Assembly: GCA_016192995.1 (NCBI GenBank)
Contig: JACPTB010000001.1
Coordinates: 1 to 64,000, forward strand
Origin: Candidatus Woesearchaeota archaeon
GTDB lineage: Archaea > Nanobdellota > Nanobdellia > Woesearchaeales > DSVV01
DNA length: 64,000 nt
Direction of reading: 5' to 3'
Below, one piece after another: positions 25,652 to 35,912 of this stretch (the first letter of the stretch is position 1; each line of letters begins with the position of its first letter). The position numbers and the translations under genes are program-made. The notes beneath the pieces are model-generated. The model was not told the DNA's origin, did no database searches, and saw nothing but the letters and a program-made list of their open reading frames with translations.

Positions 25652-25774
25652 TTATTCCAACAACCATCTCCACAAAGGAACAAATCTAATGCCTTTTTCT
25701 GTTTTTTCCAAATCTTTTATGAATTCTTTGTTTTCCCACCACGGATTCCATTCCTTTAAAATCTGAAGCACCAT
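25652..25774 (-). pseudogene. 40-codon relic of a DUF4143-type ATPase
   Basis: The N-terminal part (LQILKEWNPWWENKEFIKDL) resembles the start of archaeal DUF4143 ATPases. The end, FVPLWRWLLE followed by TAA, matches the end of the neighbouring ATPase (VLPVFKWLLE). Everything between is lost through an in-frame internal deletion. The short frame is intact, but no function is expected. Confidence 0.5.
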
Positions 25775-25846
25775 ATGTTACGCTATAACGTAGCACTTTC
25801 CAGTGGATTTTGTTCATCTTAAATTCCGCAAGTCTTCCGAAAACAG

Positions 25847-26012
25847 GGCTTCATCCAAAAAATGGCTGCCGCCAGGTTAGCGCCTTCGAAACTTTGCATA
25901 TTTCAATCGCATAAACGGTCACGCTCCGAAGGAGCCATCCCTCTGACCTCTTTAAACCGGTATTGCTAAGAGTTTCGACCTGAGGGCGCTAACCTTATTT
26001 TTGGATGAAGCC
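25847..26012. mobile_element. MITE-like element, family C (166 bp, 9-bp TSD)
   Basis: Inverted ends GGCTTCATCCAAAAA and inner arms GGTTAGCGCC and TCGAAACT bound 166 bp that has no open reading frame of note. The 9-bp direct repeat CGAAAACAG lies on both sides (25838-25846 and 26013-26021), an exact target duplication. It is inserted about 80 bp upstream of the giant subtilase, close to its promoter. The remaining 496-bp gap here holds only the ATPase relic. Confidence 0.85.
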
Positions 26013-26051
26013 CGAAAACAGCTAAAATATATAAATAATATATAGCATAGC

Positions 26052-26059
26052 TTTATATA
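26052..26059 (+). promoter_or_regulatory. TATA box of the toxin operon
   Basis: TTTATATA with its centre 38 bp before the GTG at 26094, giving a ~12-nt leader that contains the ribosome-binding site AGGGTG. Probable main promoter for the long run of overlapping genes that follows. Confidence 0.55.
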
Positions 26060-26093
26060 CTGAAAACCATTATTATCAATAGTAGGGTGTGGG

Positions 26094-29000
26094 GTGGCTG
26101 TTATCAAAAAGCTCTTAGTTATATTGATAATAGGTCTTTTGCTTGCTACTGGAATAGATGCTGGTACACTTTCCAGAGTTTCTAAGTCCTCTTCTCTTAA
26201 TCGTGAAAAGGTAGATCCTTTAATTCATGACATTTCAGAAGATCAAACAGTGGATATCATTATAGATACCTCTGATATGCAAAGTATTCAAAAGCGGTTT
26301 TCTCAACAGTTACTGGCACCTAAAACAATAAACAATCGATTTCTTGCAGCAAAAGTTAGAGGAAAAGACTTAGCTTCATTATCTCGTGATAAATTAGTTA
26401 AGAAAATCCATGCCAACAGAGAATATGCTATGTTATTGGAAGATGCTATTCCAGTAACTAATGCGCCAGATGTTTGGGAAATGGGATATACAGGCAAAAA
26501 TGCCAAGATAGCTATCCTTGATACTGGTATTAACAAGAATCATCCCATGTTAAAAAACAAAGTGATTAATGAGAAAGCATTAGTCACTGACAACCCAATA
26601 GATCTTAATGGTCACGGCACTCATGTTGCAGGCATTGCAGCAGGGAAAAAAACAAGTGAAGGTTTTAATGGAGTTGCGCCTGATGCTCTTTTGATTAATG
26701 CAAAAGTGCTTGATAATACTGGCAAAGGAACAACAGAAAGCATTGCATCAGGCATTTATTGGGCAGTTGATCCAGATAATAATCCTTCAACCAACGATGG
26801 CGCAGATATTATCAGCATGAGTTTAGGCGCTCCTTATACAACACCCGATGAAGTAATTAATACAGCTATTGATGAGGCAATCAGCAAAGGAATCGTTGTT
26901 GTTATTGCGTCAGGCAATTGCGGACCTGGCGGAAGCAGTTCATGCAAAGGTTTTGTTGGCGTTACTGTTCCAGGAAGTTATGAACCAGCTGTTACCGTTG
27001 GAGCAGTTGATAATAATTTACAATGGCAGACATTTAGTTCAGGGCAGAATTTTGGTGATTATATAAAGCCAGATATTGTAGCTCCAGGCGCTTCAATTAC
27101 TTCTTCAGTTGTCAATGGTTATGCAACAAAATCAGGAACAAGCATGGCAACGCCGTTTGTTGCTGGTGCTGCTGCATTGCTCCTCGAGAAAGATAACACG
27201 TTAAACCAGCAAAAACTTAAAGCTATTTTTGAAAACAATGCACTGGATTTGGGTGATGAAGGAAAAGATACTAAGTATGGCTATGGATTTATGGATGTTG
27301 AAAAAATAATTGGAGTTCAAATTCCAGAAGATATTCCTAAACAAGAATCATTAATGATTATTAATCAAAATATTGGTAACAATCAATTTATTATGTATAA
27401 TTCCTTTAATGAAACAACAATTGCCTATTATGGTGAACTTGCAGAATACCAATATGGGGAAAATTATAAACTTAAAGCCGGAGTATTGAAATTTGATGAT
27501 GAAATAATGCAGCAGTCATTTTTGGATACTCAAATTAGATACAGTTCAAGCAAAAATATTAAGGGGAATGAAATATTTTACAATGAAGACTATACCTTTT
27601 GGTTCTGGCGAAGCGGTTTATACTTTGTTTGGATAATAACTGACAAAAATATAACTGAAGAAAAAGAAGAATTATTTGCAGCGTATTTTGCTAAATATCC
27701 TTTAACTCAACAAACATTTAAAGTGTTTACCGGAACAGGAGTTGAACAAGGAACTGGAGATATAGATGTAGAACCTTTGTGCAGTGAGACAGCCTCCTGT
27801 GATAAAGGAGGGTATAGTCATCTTAATACAGGTTGCACTGATAGCTGTGACAGTAAAGCATATAAAACTGATTTATCTTCAGGAGTTTGCCACAATAAAG
27901 CAAATTACTTGTCTAAAGGAACAACTTATTCTTATGAGATTGACAGTAAATATACTGATAAATGTCTTGATGCAACAAATGTAAGAGAATATTTCTTAAA
28001 ATGCGACGACAAATTGCAGTTTTGTTCTGGTCAAGGTTTTTATTGCTATGCTGACATCATTTATCAATATGACAAAAATTGCAAGGATTATGGCACAGAT
28101 TATGTGTGCACTGATGGAGCATGTATTAAACAAGTAACGTGCGATTATAATCCTACATGTTCTTATTCAACAAAAAGAGTATGTTATTCAACAACAGAAT
28201 ATGATAAATATACTGCTGTCACTGATTGTAGCGGAGGATGTAAAGATACTTATGTGGATAATTTTGCTTGTAATACAGGTAAATATTGTTCAGGCACCAC
28301 TTATGGAAGTGATTTCCCTTGTTATTCCTGCTCAACAGCTAAAGATAAGTCATGTCAATCAAAAAACTGTTATGGTTCTGATCCAGACTGCGATGCAAAT
28401 GGAAATGTATATGAATGTTTAAGCAATGCTGATTGCAGCGCAAATCAATATTGTTCGAGTAACAAATGTGTTGCTTGTACTATACATAGCACAAAAAAAT
28501 GTAGCAATGATGATCTCTATTGGTATAACAGCTGTGGAGTCAAAGAAGAAAAATATGATGACTGCCAAGATCCTGCATCAATCTGCACTTCTGACAATGG
28601 CGGAGGAGAATATTATAGTGGTTTTTGCTCAACAGCAGATAATACTTGTTATTATGCCAGCTTTAAAGCATGTAATGATTGTGCAAATAATCAATGTACC
28701 AACAGTTGTCAATTATCAAGTGCTTCATGGAGCGCAGCAACAGCAGTAGAAGGAACTTCAGTAACACTTACGGTAAATGGCGATGCAGATTGCAATGGCA
28801 AGACTGCTTCATTTAATGTTTGGGAATGGGACTGTTCAGATTATGATTATAGTTCTGCAGATTGCATGGATGATCCTGTTACAACCAACCCTTCTTCAAG
28901 CATTTTTTCAAGTGGAACTGCAACAACGACATGGACAGCAGAATGGCAAGACGATGGTCTAGCCATAGATCTTCCTGAATATTATTTTATGACTTATGTG

Positions 29001-32000
29001 GATGGAACAAAAATAAAATCAGCAACCCCTGATTTAGAAGTAAGTCCAGCGCCAAAAGTATGCACTTTGACTAATGCTTATTGGTCATCAACAAAAGTAC
29101 AGGAAGGAACTTCAGTTATTTTAACTGTCGAAAGCGCAAATTGCGACGGCAAATCAGCATCATTTACCATCAAGGAATATGACCCTGGTTCACCAGATGA
29201 TGCCGTCAACAACAATCCATCATCAGCAACATTTTCTAATAATAAAGCTTCAACAACGTGGATTGCAGAATGGCAGGATGATGAGTATGGCGATCCAGAA
29301 TATTATTTTACTGCAAGCGCAGACGGCAAAACAATAACCTCATCAGATCCAAAACTCGAAGTAACGCCAACGCCTTGTAGTTTATCAACAGCTTCATGGT
29401 CAACAAGTTCAACAGTAGAAGGCAGTCAAGTCACCTTAACATTAACTGGTAATAATTGCGATGGTAAATCAGCTACTTTTACGGTTAAAGAAGATGATCT
29501 ATGGCCAGCACCTGATGTGCCTGCACAAAAACAACCTTCACCAGCAATATTTTTTAATGGAAAAGCTTCAACTACATGGATAGCTGAATGGGTTGAGGAT
29601 ATATCAAGTGATCCAGAATATTATTTTACCGGCACTGTTGAAAGTGTATCACTTGATTCAGGTTCATTATCAGTAGCAAAAGCTCCAGTTTGCATTGACA
29701 ATGACAATGATGGATACGGAACTGCAAATACCAATCTCTGCCAATATTCAGCATTGGACTGCAACGATAATAACGCCAACATTCATCCCAATGCAAATGA
29801 AGTCTGCGGTAATAGTATTGACGACAACTGTAATAATCAAATTGATGAAGGTTGTGTCACTGTTACGTGTGGTGATGGCGTTTGTGATTCCAGCGAAACA
29901 TCTTCCTGCAGTAAAGATTGTTATGTAAAACATAAACTTACTATACAAAATGTTAATCCATCATCAGCAAAAGAAAATCAGACAGTAACTATTGACGTAA
30001 AAGTAGAAAGCATTGGCACGATTAAAGACGCTCGATATATTGAGGCAGCAGTTGTTCCAGCATCATGGTCTGGCATAGGTTATCCTGCTGCTGATTTTGA
30101 AGAGGAAGAAGTAATTCCTAATCCAAATCCTGTTTGTCCTGGCAACACCTATTATGATTCCAAAATTGTTGATGCAGCTTCTGGCCCTGAAATTGTTACG
30201 TTTACGGTCAAAGCTCCGAACAAACAATCAGTTGATGCTTGTAATGGTTTAGGCAGCGCTTGGGATACAAATTTTAAAGTAATTGCAGGAACGTATGTGC
30301 AGCAAAGCGGCGGATCATACGAAGATTTCACTAGTACAAGTTATAGTGTTAGTGAAGGTTCAGTATGTCCTAATGGATTAGATGGCAGCGCTAATTGTAA
30401 ATGTACAACAAATGCAGAATGCAGCGCAGGTCAAGAATGCAATGCTCAAGGAGCTTGTGTAGGAATTGCGCCAAAAGCCTGTACTATACCTGACGGCAGT
30501 TCTTCAACCTGCGATTGTGATAGTAATAAAGACTGCACTTTATTTGGCAGTTACCAATGTAACTTTGGTCCAGGCTATGATGCATGCATTGGTTTTAATC
30601 CAGAAGATGAATGCGCAAAAATTGACACTTACACCTGTGTAGCAAATGGTGTTTATCGCTGCGAACAAATTGGCAGCATTAAACAATTAGTTCTTGTGGA
30701 TCTCTGCACGGTGAATGAACTTTGTCCGAATGATGTTGAAGTAGTAAAACAATGTAAAAGTAAAATTGGTTATGATCTTGTTATTGACCATGCTTCATCA
30801 GGAACTGTTGTTAATAAGCAGATTGGAGACAGTGTTATAGTTAAGGTGAAAGCAGATCAACAATTCAATTTGCCTTTTATGTATTCATCGTCAATATTTG
30901 ATGTAGCTTCAGGTAGTTGTACTGCCGGCAATTATAATCAGGGAGAAACCATTTGTATGTTTACTGTAAAAGAAGACGCTGCTTTGGGCATGTATAGTTT
31001 TACTGTCGGTGAAGATACAGAAACAGTTCGTATTATTGATAATCCATATGCATTGTATATTACTGATGCCGATCAATTGTATAAACGGTTTACGGGCAGT
31101 GCTAAAACAGGTGTTGATGTTTTATTGGCAAAAACCTATGAAAAAGCAGGACGAAACAGGGGATTAGTGTATGATTTAGGAAAAGAAATAACTGTTCAGC
31201 ATCCGTTTGATTATGTGTTTGGGAATTATGATGAGGAATTGGAATCAACAGAATCCCGTAACAATGATTATGTTGTCGAGGCAAGCAATTTTATCCATGA
31301 CAAATGCAATGGTTGTAAAGAAGTAATAGTTATTGGTGATGACTATGTTGTTCCTCATTATGAAAAAATGATATATGAATTCCAATCACCTATCTCATTT
31401 ATTGGCGAGAGAACTAAACAAAACTTTTACACTGACATCGCCTACACCACCCGAGAAACCTTATTATTCTCAGATTTCGACGAAGTGTTTAAAATCAAAG
31501 GAAAATATGACGGGAAGAATGTCTTATTTGTCATGCCAGAAAATCCGAGTGATCTATTGAAAGCAGAAATAGAAACTCTGAAGCAGGTGCTAATCAATAA
31601 AGGCTACAATCCAGATTTGATTGAACCAATTAACGGCAATGATGTTAATTGCATTGATAAAAAATGGTTTAAAGATGAAGCAAGTGTTCAGGGAACAACC
31701 TTGTTTATCATTGGTACTGAAGCAAATAACAATGCGCTAAGTTGTTATCCTTTTATAACATCAGAAGATACCCAAGATACTGCATTTATTGAAAGAAATT
31801 TGTGGGATAATGATGAATATGCAGTTATTATCAACACTAATGATGAATTAGTGTTAAAAGCATTTACTGAAATAATAAAAACCAATGAATATTTGGATTT
31901 GAAATCTGAATTAGCTTATTTCTTTAAAGTTAGCACTGAAGTTGCAAGTTACACTGCAATGGGGGCAACAGTTGTTGTAATTATAGTTGGTACAGGTGGT

Positions 32001-32981
32001 GCAGCCGCTCCTGGTGTATTGTTAACAGCCGGAGCAATTCTTGATACTATTGCAGACAGTTCAGATGTAACAGATACCTGTATCATTAATCCTGAAGGTA
32101 TGGGTATGTGTGGATTTAGCGTAGCTTTAGGTGTAATACCACTTGTTCCAGGAAAACCTGTTAAAAATTTCGTCAAAAAATTTGGAGACACTGTTGTAGC
32201 AAAGACAGTAGGTCAACAATTGGATCCATTTAAAACCATTATCAAAAATAATTTCAAGAGATTAAAGATAGAATACTTTGGTCCAAAAACATGGGCTAAA
32301 CTGATTGTAAAAAATAATGATAACGTGTATATGGCACGTGGAGTTAAAAGATTGTTTGGGGAGAATGTTGATGATTTGGATGTTATATCTAAAACAATTA
32401 AAACAGATTCAGGTTTATCTCCAAATATAAGAAGATTACAGGAAGGTTTTGTCATTAAAGGTGTTGGAAAAGCAGATCAATTGGTAGAAGATTTACCTTT
32501 AGGAAACAAAAAAGATGAAGCAGTAGAAGCGTTAAAACAGTTACTAAAAAATTCACAAGATAAAAACGTTGGTAACAGAATTGGAGCTCAATTTGAACTA
32601 CAAACATTTCATTTTGAAAATTTAGATGAATTGGATAGTTTTGGGAAAAAGGTTAAAAACTCAGAGTTCGGATTAGAACCAAGTAATGGAGATTATTTAG
32701 AACTTGATAAATTAAGAAAAGATGGGACAATTATTGAGGAAAAAACTGGATCTTGGGGTAATATTAAAGATGGTACTCCAAAGCAAATTGAAAAATATAT
32801 CAACTATCAAACAAAATATGGGGGTAACAAAATAGTTTACAGAATTAAAAGTGGTGATATTGCGTCTTCAAGTTTTATTGAAGCTAAAAAAGTTCTCTCA
32901 AGTTATTCAACTCAGAAAACAATACAGTTAGAAGTTATTAATTCAGAAGGTAACATGATTTTACAGGAGGTTCTAAAATGA
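26094..32981 (+). CDS. Giant secreted subtilase with C-terminal nuclease-like toxin tip
   Basis: 2295 residues from a GTG start. A signal peptide (KLLVILIIGLLLATGIDA) and an inhibitor-type propeptide precede a subtilisin-like S8 domain with Asp143 (ILDTG), His174 (GHGTHVAG) and Ser350 (GTSMATP). Next are long Cys-rich and Ig-like repeats (about 560-1200), a MopE-like metal-binding segment (DCNDNNANIHPNANEVCG, near 1225), then CARDB-like and Cys-rich modules. From about 1660 there is a pre-toxin region, followed by a Gly/Ala-rich hydrophobic stretch (about 1955-1990) and a tip with D2200, E2215 and K2217 (DYLELDKL, IIEEKTGSW) that looks like a PD-(D/E)XK nuclease. I infer a polymorphic toxin: the subtilase may process or release the tip. 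The next gene, overlapping by 4 bp, is the likely immunity gene. Confidence 0.8.
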   Translation: MAVIKKLLVILIIGLLLATGIDAGTLSRVSKSSSLNREKVDPLIHDISEDQTVDIIIDTSDMQSIQKRFSQQLLAPKTINNRFLAAKVRGKDLASLSRDKLVKKIHANREYAMLLEDAIPVTNAPDVWEMGYTGKNAKIAILDTGINKNHPMLKNKVINEKALVTDNPIDLNGHGTHVAGIAAGKKTSEGFNGVAPDALLINAKVLDNTGKGTTESIASGIYWAVDPDNNPSTNDGADIISMSLGAPYTTPDEVINTAIDEAISKGIVVVIASGNCGPGGSSSCKGFVGVTVPGSYEPAVTVGAVDNNLQWQTFSSGQNFGDYIKPDIVAPGASITSSVVNGYATKSGTSMATPFVAGAAALLLEKDNTLNQQKLKAIFENNALDLGDEGKDTKYGYGFMDVEKIIGVQIPEDIPKQESLMIINQNIGNNQFIMYNSFNETTIAYYGELAEYQYGENYKLKAGVLKFDDEIMQQSFLDTQIRYSSSKNIKGNEIFYNEDYTFWFWRSGLYFVWIITDKNITEEKEELFAAYFAKYPLTQQTFKVFTGTGVEQGTGDIDVEPLCSETASCDKGGYSHLNTGCTDSCDSKAYKTDLSSGVCHNKANYLSKGTTYSYEIDSKYTDKCLDATNVREYFLKCDDKLQFCSGQGFYCYADIIYQYDKNCKDYGTDYVCTDGACIKQVTCDYNPTCSYSTKRVCYSTTEYDKYTAVTDCSGGCKDTYVDNFACNTGKYCSGTTYGSDFPCYSCSTAKDKSCQSKNCYGSDPDCDANGNVYECLSNADCSANQYCSSNKCVACTIHSTKKCSNDDLYWYNSCGVKEEKYDDCQDPASICTSDNGGGEYYSGFCSTADNTCYYASFKACNDCANNQCTNSCQLSSASWSAATAVEGTSVTLTVNGDADCNGKTASFNVWEWDCSDYDYSSADCMDDPVTTNPSSSIFSSGTATTTWTAEWQDDGLAIDLPEYYFMTYVDGTKIKSATPDLEVSPAPKVCTLTNAYWSSTKVQEGTSVILTVESANCDGKSASFTIKEYDPGSPDDAVNNNPSSATFSNNKASTTWIAEWQDDEYGDPEYYFTASADGKTITSSDPKLEVTPTPCSLSTASWSTSSTVEGSQVTLTLTGNNCDGKSATFTVKEDDLWPAPDVPAQKQPSPAIFFNGKASTTWIAEWVEDISSDPEYYFTGTVESVSLDSGSLSVAKAPVCIDNDNDGYGTANTNLCQYSALDCNDNNANIHPNANEVCGNSIDDNCNNQIDEGCVTVTCGDGVCDSSETSSCSKDCYVKHKLTIQNVNPSSAKENQTVTIDVKVESIGTIKDARYIEAAVVPASWSGIGYPAADFEEEEVIPNPNPVCPGNTYYDSKIVDAASGPEIVTFTVKAPNKQSVDACNGLGSAWDTNFKVIAGTYVQQSGGSYEDFTSTSYSVSEGSVCPNGLDGSANCKCTTNAECSAGQECNAQGACVGIAPKACTIPDGSSSTCDCDSNKDCTLFGSYQCNFGPGYDACIGFNPEDECAKIDTYTCVANGVYRCEQIGSIKQLVLVDLCTVNELCPNDVEVVKQCKSKIGYDLVIDHASSGTVVNKQIGDSVIVKVKADQQFNLPFMYSSSIFDVASGSCTAGNYNQGETICMFTVKEDAALGMYSFTVGEDTETVRIIDNPYALYITDADQLYKRFTGSAKTGVDVLLAKTYEKAGRNRGLVYDLGKEITVQHPFDYVFGNYDEELESTESRNNDYVVEASNFIHDKCNGCKEVIVIGDDYVVPHYEKMIYEFQSPISFIGERTKQNFYTDIAYTTRETLLFSDFDEVFKIKGKYDGKNVLFVMPENPSDLLKAEIETLKQVLINKGYNPDLIEPINGNDVNCIDKKWFKDEASVQGTTLFIIGTEANNNALSCYPFITSEDTQDTAFIERNLWDNDEYAVIINTNDELVLKAFTEIIKTNEYLDLKSELAYFFKVSTEVASYTAMGATVVVIIVGTGGAAAPGVLLTAGAILDTIADSSDVTDTCIINPEGMGMCGFSVALGVIPLVPGKPVKNFVKKFGDTVVAKTVGQQLDPFKTIIKNNFKRLKIEYFGPKTWAKLIVKNNDNVYMARGVKRLFGENVDDLDVISKTIKTDSGLSPNIRRLQEGFVIKGVGKADQLVEDLPLGNKKDEAVEALKQLLKNSQDKNVGNRIGAQFELQTFHFENLDELDSFGKKVKNSEFGLEPSNGDYLELDKLRKDGTIIEEKTGSWGNIKDGTPKQIEKYINYQTKYGGNKIVYRIKSGDIASSSFIEAKKVLSSYSTQKTIQLEVINSEGNMILQEVLK

Positions 32982-33574
32982 GGGAAACTAGAATCTATAT
33001 GAATATAGAGAGGGGAGCTATAAGTAATAAATTAGATGAGATTATTGATTTTATTTACGAGCATTTTAAAATTAGAGGTGTATGGTGTGATAATCTATGG
33101 AGAAAAGATAATATCACTAAAGAAATAGTATTACAAGTTAAAAACGCAAAAAGCTATTCAATACATTTTGATGCATATGGCTTAGAGTTTTCCTTTCTTG
33201 TAGATATGGATAATGGTTTAGTTCAACTTGTTTCAAAATATTGGAATATTAACGGTGAACGACAATCATTAAACAATTTTCTATCCATTTTAGATCAGTT
33301 TGTAGAACTATTAAAACCTAAAGAAATTTATCAAGATTATTTATTTAATAGTTCAGAAGATCTGATGACTAACCCTGAAGCAGTTCCAAACATTATATCA
33401 TTTGTGAGTAAAGATAAAAATAATGATTTTGAAAATTATAACTATGAGTATAAATTAGGTAAAAAGAATAAAATTAATGGTAATGAACTAACTAATGCTG
33501 ATTTTGAAAAAAAGTATATGGTTTGGGATGAAAATAAAAAATATTGGTTTAATAAGGAGCGTTGGAAAAATTGA
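32978..33574 (+). CDS. Putative immunity protein 1
   Basis: 198 residues, cytosolic, acidic, with several Trp. No recognised domain. It starts inside the stop codon of the giant toxin (ATGA) and has no signal peptide, as expected for a protein that protects the producing cell from the nuclease-like tip. Assignment is by position only. Confidence 0.55.
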   Translation: MRETRIYMNIERGAISNKLDEIIDFIYEHFKIRGVWCDNLWRKDNITKEIVLQVKNAKSYSIHFDAYGLEFSFLVDMDNGLVQLVSKYWNINGERQSLNNFLSILDQFVELLKPKEIYQDYLFNSSEDLMTNPEAVPNIISFVSKDKNNDFENYNYEYKLGKKNKINGNELTNADFEKKYMVWDENKKYWFNKERWKN

Positions 33575-35289
33575 AAGAAACTAAAAAACCCTTAAGGATT
33601 TGTATTTTTATAATTATTTTATTAGTCTCACTTCCCATCAGTCTAAGTTATGATGTCAGTTATACCACCCGAGAAACCTTACTATTCTCAGATTTCGACG
33701 AAGTGTTTAAAATCAAAGGAAAATATGACAGGAAGAATGTCTTATTTGTCATGCCAGAAAATCCGAGTGATCTATTGAAAGCAGAAATAGAAACTCTGAA
33801 GCAGGTGCTAATCAATAAAGGCTACAATCCAGATTTTATTGAACCAATTAACGGGAATGATGTTAATTGCATTGATAAAAAATGGTTTAAAGATGAAGCA
33901 AGTGTTCAGGGAACAACTTTATTTATTATTGGCACAGAAGCAAATAACAATGCTTTACGCTGTTATCCTTTTATAACATCAGAAGATACTCAAGATACTG
34001 CATTTATTGAAAGAAACTTGTGGGATAATGATGAATATGCAGTTATTATCAACACTAATGATGAATTAGTGTTAAAAGCATTTACTGAAATAATAAAAAC
34101 CAATGAATATTTGGATTTGAGGTCTGAATCATTCTATTTTGCTAAAGTAGGCACTGAAATAATTGCTTATGCAGCAATGAGTGTTGGCATAGCTGCAATA
34201 TTAGTTGGAAGCGGTGGAACAGCAACGCCTGCAATACTTGCAGCAGCAGGATATTTAGGTGCAGCATCTGATATTACTGATGTAGGAGATAGTTGTGTTA
34301 TTAATCCTGAAGGTATCGGCATGTGCGGTTTTGCTGTTGGTATGGTAGTTATTCCTGAAGCTTTGGAGCCAGCTACGAAAGCAGTTTTAAAAAAAGCAGG
34401 AGATACGCAGGTTGTAAAGAATTTTGTAGATAAACTAAAACCATATGATACAATCTTCAAAAATAATTTCAAAAACTTGAAAAGTTATTTTGGTCAAAAA
34501 ACATGGGCTAAATTATTGGTAAAAGAAAATGATAATGTGTATATGGCACGAGGAATTAAGAGATTATTTGGGGAGAATATAGAAAATGCTAAAGTAGATA
34601 TTCCTAAAAAGATTCCTTTTATTAAAAAGATTGACCAAGGTGAAATAATAAAAACAATTGGTAAGGCAGAAGAAGCATTTAACATAGATGCAGATGATAT
34701 CAAATCTATTGAATTTACAGTTCTCTCAAAAAATGAAATAGGCGGAACACAAGGCAATGTAATTAAACTATCTAAAAAAAGCAGTGATATTCAAAGTTTA
34801 AAAGATAATACTATCAATCATGAATACGCTCACATTTTTGTTCAGAAAAATTTAGGTGGAAAAGCAATATGGGATTTTATGCCAGTACCAACAAATAGTA
34901 AACCTCTTCTTAATGATTTCAATGAATTTTTGACTGAATCTTTAAGCAAGCAAAAAATCCCAACACATAAACTAACTGATCTTGATGAAATTTATACACC
35001 ATTAGATTTTGAAATCCGGTATGAGGATTCAATAAAAGATAATACCCCTGGCGAGATTGCTGATATGATTGCTCAAGCAAAGTTATATGATCTAGATAAA
35101 TATAAATTAATGAACGATTTTTTAATTAGTAAAAATACGCCCCAATCAAAAGTAATTTTAGAAGCAGCTGATGAATTTGCATCTGGGGCAAATCTACTTG
35201 AATTAAGTACGGATCAGGCAAAAAAACAAAAATTAGTAGCTATTCAAAATAAAATGTATGAAGTAAACAGTATTTGGGGTGTTAACTAA
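33571..35289 (+). CDS. Stand-alone toxin cassette with zinc-peptidase tip
   Basis: 572 residues from the TTG at 33571, which overlaps the preceding stop as TTGA and follows AAGGAG by 11 bp. A signal peptide (IIILLVSLPISLSY) is fused to a ~190-residue segment almost identical to the pre-toxin region of the giant subtilase (TTRETLLFSDFDEVFKIKG and on). A Gly-rich hydrophobic stretch, then a different C-terminal tip follows, with HEYAH (His417, Glu418, His421), the HExxH zinc-peptidase motif. It is a spare toxin cassette that could recombine with the giant gene or act by itself. Substrate unknown. Confidence 0.75.
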   Translation: MKETKKPLRICIFIIILLVSLPISLSYDVSYTTRETLLFSDFDEVFKIKGKYDRKNVLFVMPENPSDLLKAEIETLKQVLINKGYNPDFIEPINGNDVNCIDKKWFKDEASVQGTTLFIIGTEANNNALRCYPFITSEDTQDTAFIERNLWDNDEYAVIINTNDELVLKAFTEIIKTNEYLDLRSESFYFAKVGTEIIAYAAMSVGIAAILVGSGGTATPAILAAAGYLGAASDITDVGDSCVINPEGIGMCGFAVGMVVIPEALEPATKAVLKKAGDTQVVKNFVDKLKPYDTIFKNNFKNLKSYFGQKTWAKLLVKENDNVYMARGIKRLFGENIENAKVDIPKKIPFIKKIDQGEIIKTIGKAEEAFNIDADDIKSIEFTVLSKNEIGGTQGNVIKLSKKSSDIQSLKDNTINHEYAHIFVQKNLGGKAIWDFMPVPTNSKPLLNDFNEFLTESLSKQKIPTHKLTDLDEIYTPLDFEIRYEDSIKDNTPGEIADMIAQAKLYDLDKYKLMNDFLISKNTPQSKVILEAADEFASGANLLELSTDQAKKQKLVAIQNKMYEVNSIWGVN

Positions 35290-35912
35290 TGGACAAAGCT
35301 CCGTTTTTTAATGTACTTGAAAATATTTCTCCCAGAAAGGTAGATAATTTTCTAAATAAATATCCAAATATCTTTGGCAAAGATAATCTCTCAAATAATT
35401 ATGTTTTGGTTAATAAAAATATTGAAAAACTACTTGATCTAAAAAACTTAGATAATAACGACAAAGATAAAGTAAAAAGATTGTTATTTACTGGTCTATA
35501 CGCTATAAAAGTTTATGGTAAGTCTAGTTTAACTGGAAATAGTATCTCTAAAATTGGTATCACTGAAATGGTAATAAAATCATTAAACGATATTGATAAT
35601 AAACTTCTAAAATTATCTTTGTCTACTCTTGATAATATACGATATTCAGATGAGTATATATTTATAACTGCTTTTTTAGTTTATTACTTCTTCGAGAAAA
35701 AAGAGAGGTTATTTGAATGTAGACATTTTGGAGGTAGACACCAAGGAGTTCTTGATTTTTTATTAGAAGCTCAATTAAGATATAAAATGCGTTTACCTGA
35801 ACATTTGAAAACCAAACATGATCAATGTCCTAATTGCAAAAGCAAAAATCTCTCATATATGAGTTTAAATGGGACTAATTTGTGTAAAGAATGTGGATGC
35901 GTATTCAAATGA
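35289..35912 (+). CDS. Putative immunity protein 2 with zinc ribbon
   Basis: 207 residues, no signal peptide. A helical body is followed by a C-terminal zinc ribbon (CPNCKSKN...CKECGC). It begins at the A of the preceding TAA stop (TAATG). Position directly after the peptidase cassette suggests the cognate immunity protein. The zinc ribbon is unusual for an immunity protein. Confidence 0.55.
   Translation: MDKAPFFNVLENISPRKVDNFLNKYPNIFGKDNLSNNYVLVNKNIEKLLDLKNLDNNDKDKVKRLLFTGLYAIKVYGKSSLTGNSISKIGITEMVIKSLNDIDNKLLKLSLSTLDNIRYSDEYIFITAFLVYYFFEKKERLFECRHFGGRHQGVLDFLLEAQLRYKMRLPEHLKTKHDQCPNCKSKNLSYMSLNGTNLCKECGCVFK

Noticed and set aside
28201-28962. Plus-strand frames inside the giant subtilase in another phase
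   Set aside because: They are out-of-phase shadows of the Cys-rich repeats.
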